Assembly (NCBI RefSeq): GCF_003970575.1
Contig: NZ_RXWZ01000036.1
Span: forward strand, 1 to 60,038
Length of the DNA stretch: 60,038 bases
Direction: 5' to 3'
DNA from: Mammaliicoccus fleurettii
GTDB taxonomy: Bacteria > Bacillota > Bacilli > Staphylococcales > Staphylococcaceae
The translations under genes and the position numbers were made by a program. The notes under the pieces were generated by a model, which saw only the letters and a list, made by a program, of their open reading frames with translations, did no database searches and was not told the origin of the DNA. Below, piece by piece: positions 58,036 to 60,038 of this stretch. How positions within the stretch are numbered: the first letter of the stretch is position 1; each line of letters begins with the position of its first letter.

Positions 58036-59919
58036 ATGATTTATCGCTACTTAAACTTTGTAATTTCATTAGTTCAGCTCGAATACTAGTGAATTCCTTT
58101 AAATATGGCAATTCAATTGGTTTATAACTTGTATCAAATAATACCTTTTTACATATGTTTTCATAAGTAGTTAAGTAAAGTCCTATATCTCTATCTGATA
58201 AAGTACTAATATTACCGTGCTCAAATGCTCTTTCTAATGTAAATGCTAATTGTTCTACAGTAAATATGATTGGATATACATATTCTATTTTTTTATGTCG
58301 TTATCCATTTCATTTAAAGCAGCTTGATACATCGCTTTAGTATTCATGATTTCTGTATGCATTTCTGTAATAATCGTTGAACCTACAATATTATCATGAT
58401 ATTTATTTGATGAAAATAGAGTGTGTAATATATCTGCTTGTAATCTTAAAGTGTTATTTATTGATTTAGGTAATTTTTTAGAAGCATGATTTCTTCCTAC
58501 TATTAATACACCTATTAAACCTATAGCTGACCCGATAATAACATCTGTAATTCTTGGGACAACTAAATACGTATCAAATTGATTTGTTATTGCTGCTGAC
58601 ATTAATAGTACATTTGGTGTAATGAACATTATAGCGAACGTATAATTAAATGCGATTAACAATTCAGCTGTGGCCATTAATATTGTCATTAATATAACGA
58701 TTGTCCATGCATTTGGTTCAAAGGCTAAGATTATAACTGCACCAAGCATTCCTAAAATTGTACCTACAGTTCTTTGAAGTGCTCTTTGTATAGTTGATAA
58801 AGAAGATGACCCTAACAACACTGAACAACAAGAAATTGGTATCCAATAAGCTCTTTCAAAGCCTAAACCAAATGCTATGATTACTGAAGTAAATAGTATA
58901 ATGCCGTATTGCATTGATGACATAAGTACTAGAGAATCTTTAGATAAATTTTCTTGAATAATTCTTGAATACATAGGTTTTTTATAATTAATTTGTTTAT
59001 CTATCTGCAAATCAGATTCGTTTAGCATCTTAACTGTATTATTTATCAAATCAGCCAACTCACTTAAGTAAACGTCATCTCCATCATAAACAATTGAGCT
59101 GTATTCCAATGTATTCTTTCCTTCAATTCTGTTACAAATGTATTCTAAAGATTCGCTTATTTCAACCGGCAAAACCTCATAACCTTTAGATGATAATTCT
59201 AAACAACTAGACCACATTGCTTCAGCTCTACCTTTTAACTGCAACAAGCGATTATAGTCTTTATTTTTATTCCAAAACGCATTAGCTGTTGTTAATGTAT
59301 TAGTTGCGTAATGTATAGAACTCAATGTGTCACTTCGAGCATCATCAAATGTCTTACCATTAAAATTTTTAGTTAAATATGCTAGATTTTTATAAATATT
59401 TAATACACTTTCTATTTCAGGCTTCTTATGATTAAAAATAGCATCAACTATAATAACTAGAGTACTTACAAGTCCCCCACATAATACAAGTAAACCTCTA
59501 TTAAGAAAATCTTCTGGCATAATAGGCATAATTGAAGCAACACTATATGTCAAAACAAAGAACACTGAAGATGGTCCTGGTATTTGAAATGCTTTTAAAA
59601 TAAAGTGAGCAATCATACCAATTAAGCCTAAAATTAATGCATATAAAAACGGAATAGTAATAGTTAATGTACCTAACATTAAACAAACACTTAACATAAT
59701 CGAAACAACAATAACTTTTCTTATTCTAGAGGGATAAGAACCATTAAATACATAAATATTACTAAAGGATCCTAACACTGCTGTTAGACCAAGATCAAAT
59801 CTCCCAAAAAGCACACTGCTTGCTAAAATAATAAACACAATAATAGCTTGCAAAATGGCTTTTTTGGTTCCTAATTTCTTCTTATCTACTTTAAACATAA
59901 CTTCAAAATACTTTTTCAT
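58034..59919 (-). pseudogene. FUSC-family membrane protein, frameshifted near the C-terminus
   Basis: The first 544 codons (59919-58288) encode an FUSC/aromatic-acid-exporter-like protein: two blocks of membrane segments (residues about 20-160 and 330-480) around a soluble helical middle. Reading ends at TAG right after an A7 tract (GAC ATA AAA AAA TAG; stop at 58287-58285). With one more A the frame would continue for 84 codons (IEYVYPIIFTVEQLAF...) to a TAA at 58036-58034, giving about 628 residues. The tail has no start codon of its own and ends exactly at a terminator. True frameshift, polymerase slippage or a sequencing error are all possible. AGGAGGGAG gives the start. Confidence 0.8.
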
Positions 59920-59947
59920 TTTATTATCTCCCTCCTAGAATTTTTAA

Positions 59948-59974
59948 ACAAAAAAAAGAGACCTAACAGGTCTC
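59948..59974 (-). terminator. Terminator of the rRNA operon
   Basis: GAGACCT (59958-59964) pairs with AGGTCTC (59968-59974), with a long T run on the minus strand. It lies about 35 bases after the 5S rRNA end and directly upstream of the FUSC gene. Confidence 0.85.
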
Positions 59975-60008
59975 GAGTGCGGCTCATCGCATCCATTTAT
60001 AAATATTT

Positions 60009-60038
60009 GCCCGGCAACGTCCTACTCTCGCGGAACGT
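60009..60038 (-). rRNA. rrf: 5S ribosomal RNA, 3' end (partial)
   Basis: The minus strand of the last 30 bases reads ACGTTCCGCGAGAGTAGGAC and ends GTTGCCGGGC, the conserved 3' end of 5S rRNA. The gene and the rest of the rRNA operon run off the right edge of the window. Confidence 0.9.

Overview
The window is a piece of a low-GC Firmicutes chromosome and is almost certainly staphylococcal. It carries the str/rpoBC and rplKAJL clusters, the ctsR-mcsA-mcsB-clpC cluster, sigH, a PdxK with the two cysteines typical of S. aureus pyridoxal kinase, bacillithiol and FolE2 genes, and an Azo1-like reductase, all with strong AGGAGG-type ribosome binding sites. ispD and ispF (MEP isoprenoid pathway) lie between yacL and gltX. 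S. aureus lacks them there, but they are known from the S. sciuri group (Mammaliicoccus) and from S. pseudintermedius/schleiferi. My best guess is Mammaliicoccus; this is an inference and no 16S sequence is in view.

Layout. 1-4.0 kb: an APC permease, ywdK/ywdI-like genes and ung (minus strand), and divergent pyridoxal kinase. 4.0-8.4 kb: a small unknown gene, then an amino-sugar operon (PTS IICB - nanE - nagB) divergent from an RpiR regulator; the PTS gene has an in-frame stop in its IIB domain. 8.4-10.7 kb: yojF-bshB2-folE2, then four 41-bp tandem repeats. 10.7-18.6 kb: azo1-like reductase, Cof phosphatase, tadA, two deoxynucleoside kinases, a HAD hydrolase, ilvE, and the threonine-to-glycine pair tdh/kbl. 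18.7-22.3 kb: three tandem M20 amidohydrolase paralogs. 22.4-39.7 kb: the translation/transcription super-cluster on the minus strand (read sigH, rpmG-secE-nusG, rplK-rplA, rplJ-rplL, rsmC-like, rpoB-rpoC, rplGB-rpsL-rpsG-fusA, tuf). 39.7-53.5 kb: ctsR-mcsA-mcsB-clpC, radA-yacL-ispD-ispF-gltX, and a cysteine T-box followed by cysE-cysS-mrnC-rlmB-rae1. 53.6-60 kb: nupC, pdxS-pdxT with divergent pdxR, a frameshifted FUSC-family membrane protein, and the 3' end of a 5S rRNA at the window edge.

How the genes fit together. Vitamin B6 is covered twice: PdxK salvages, PdxST makes PLP de novo, and PdxR senses it. PLP users IlvE and Kbl are nearby. The macromolecule-synthesis cluster is divided by several good sigma-A promoters and by RNA control elements: an L10 leader, two shared GTGGGAGG/ACCAC motifs in front of rplK and rplA, a likely attenuator ahead of rpoB, a hairpin leader ahead of tuf, and a cysteine T-box ahead of cysE. 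CtsR has a perfect heptad operator on its own promoter.

Most of the window is ordinary core genome. The points that deserve a second look are the 41-bp repeat array, a GC-rich structured element between nupC and pdxT, the two disrupted genes (PTS IIB, FUSC), the M20 triplication, the MEP genes and the leader RNAs. No gene-free stretch exceeds about 300 bases; the longest ones (10418-10687, 17124-17421, 43436-43690, 36502-36726) are described below. I found no insertion sequence, prophage, CRISPR array, tRNA or replication origin.
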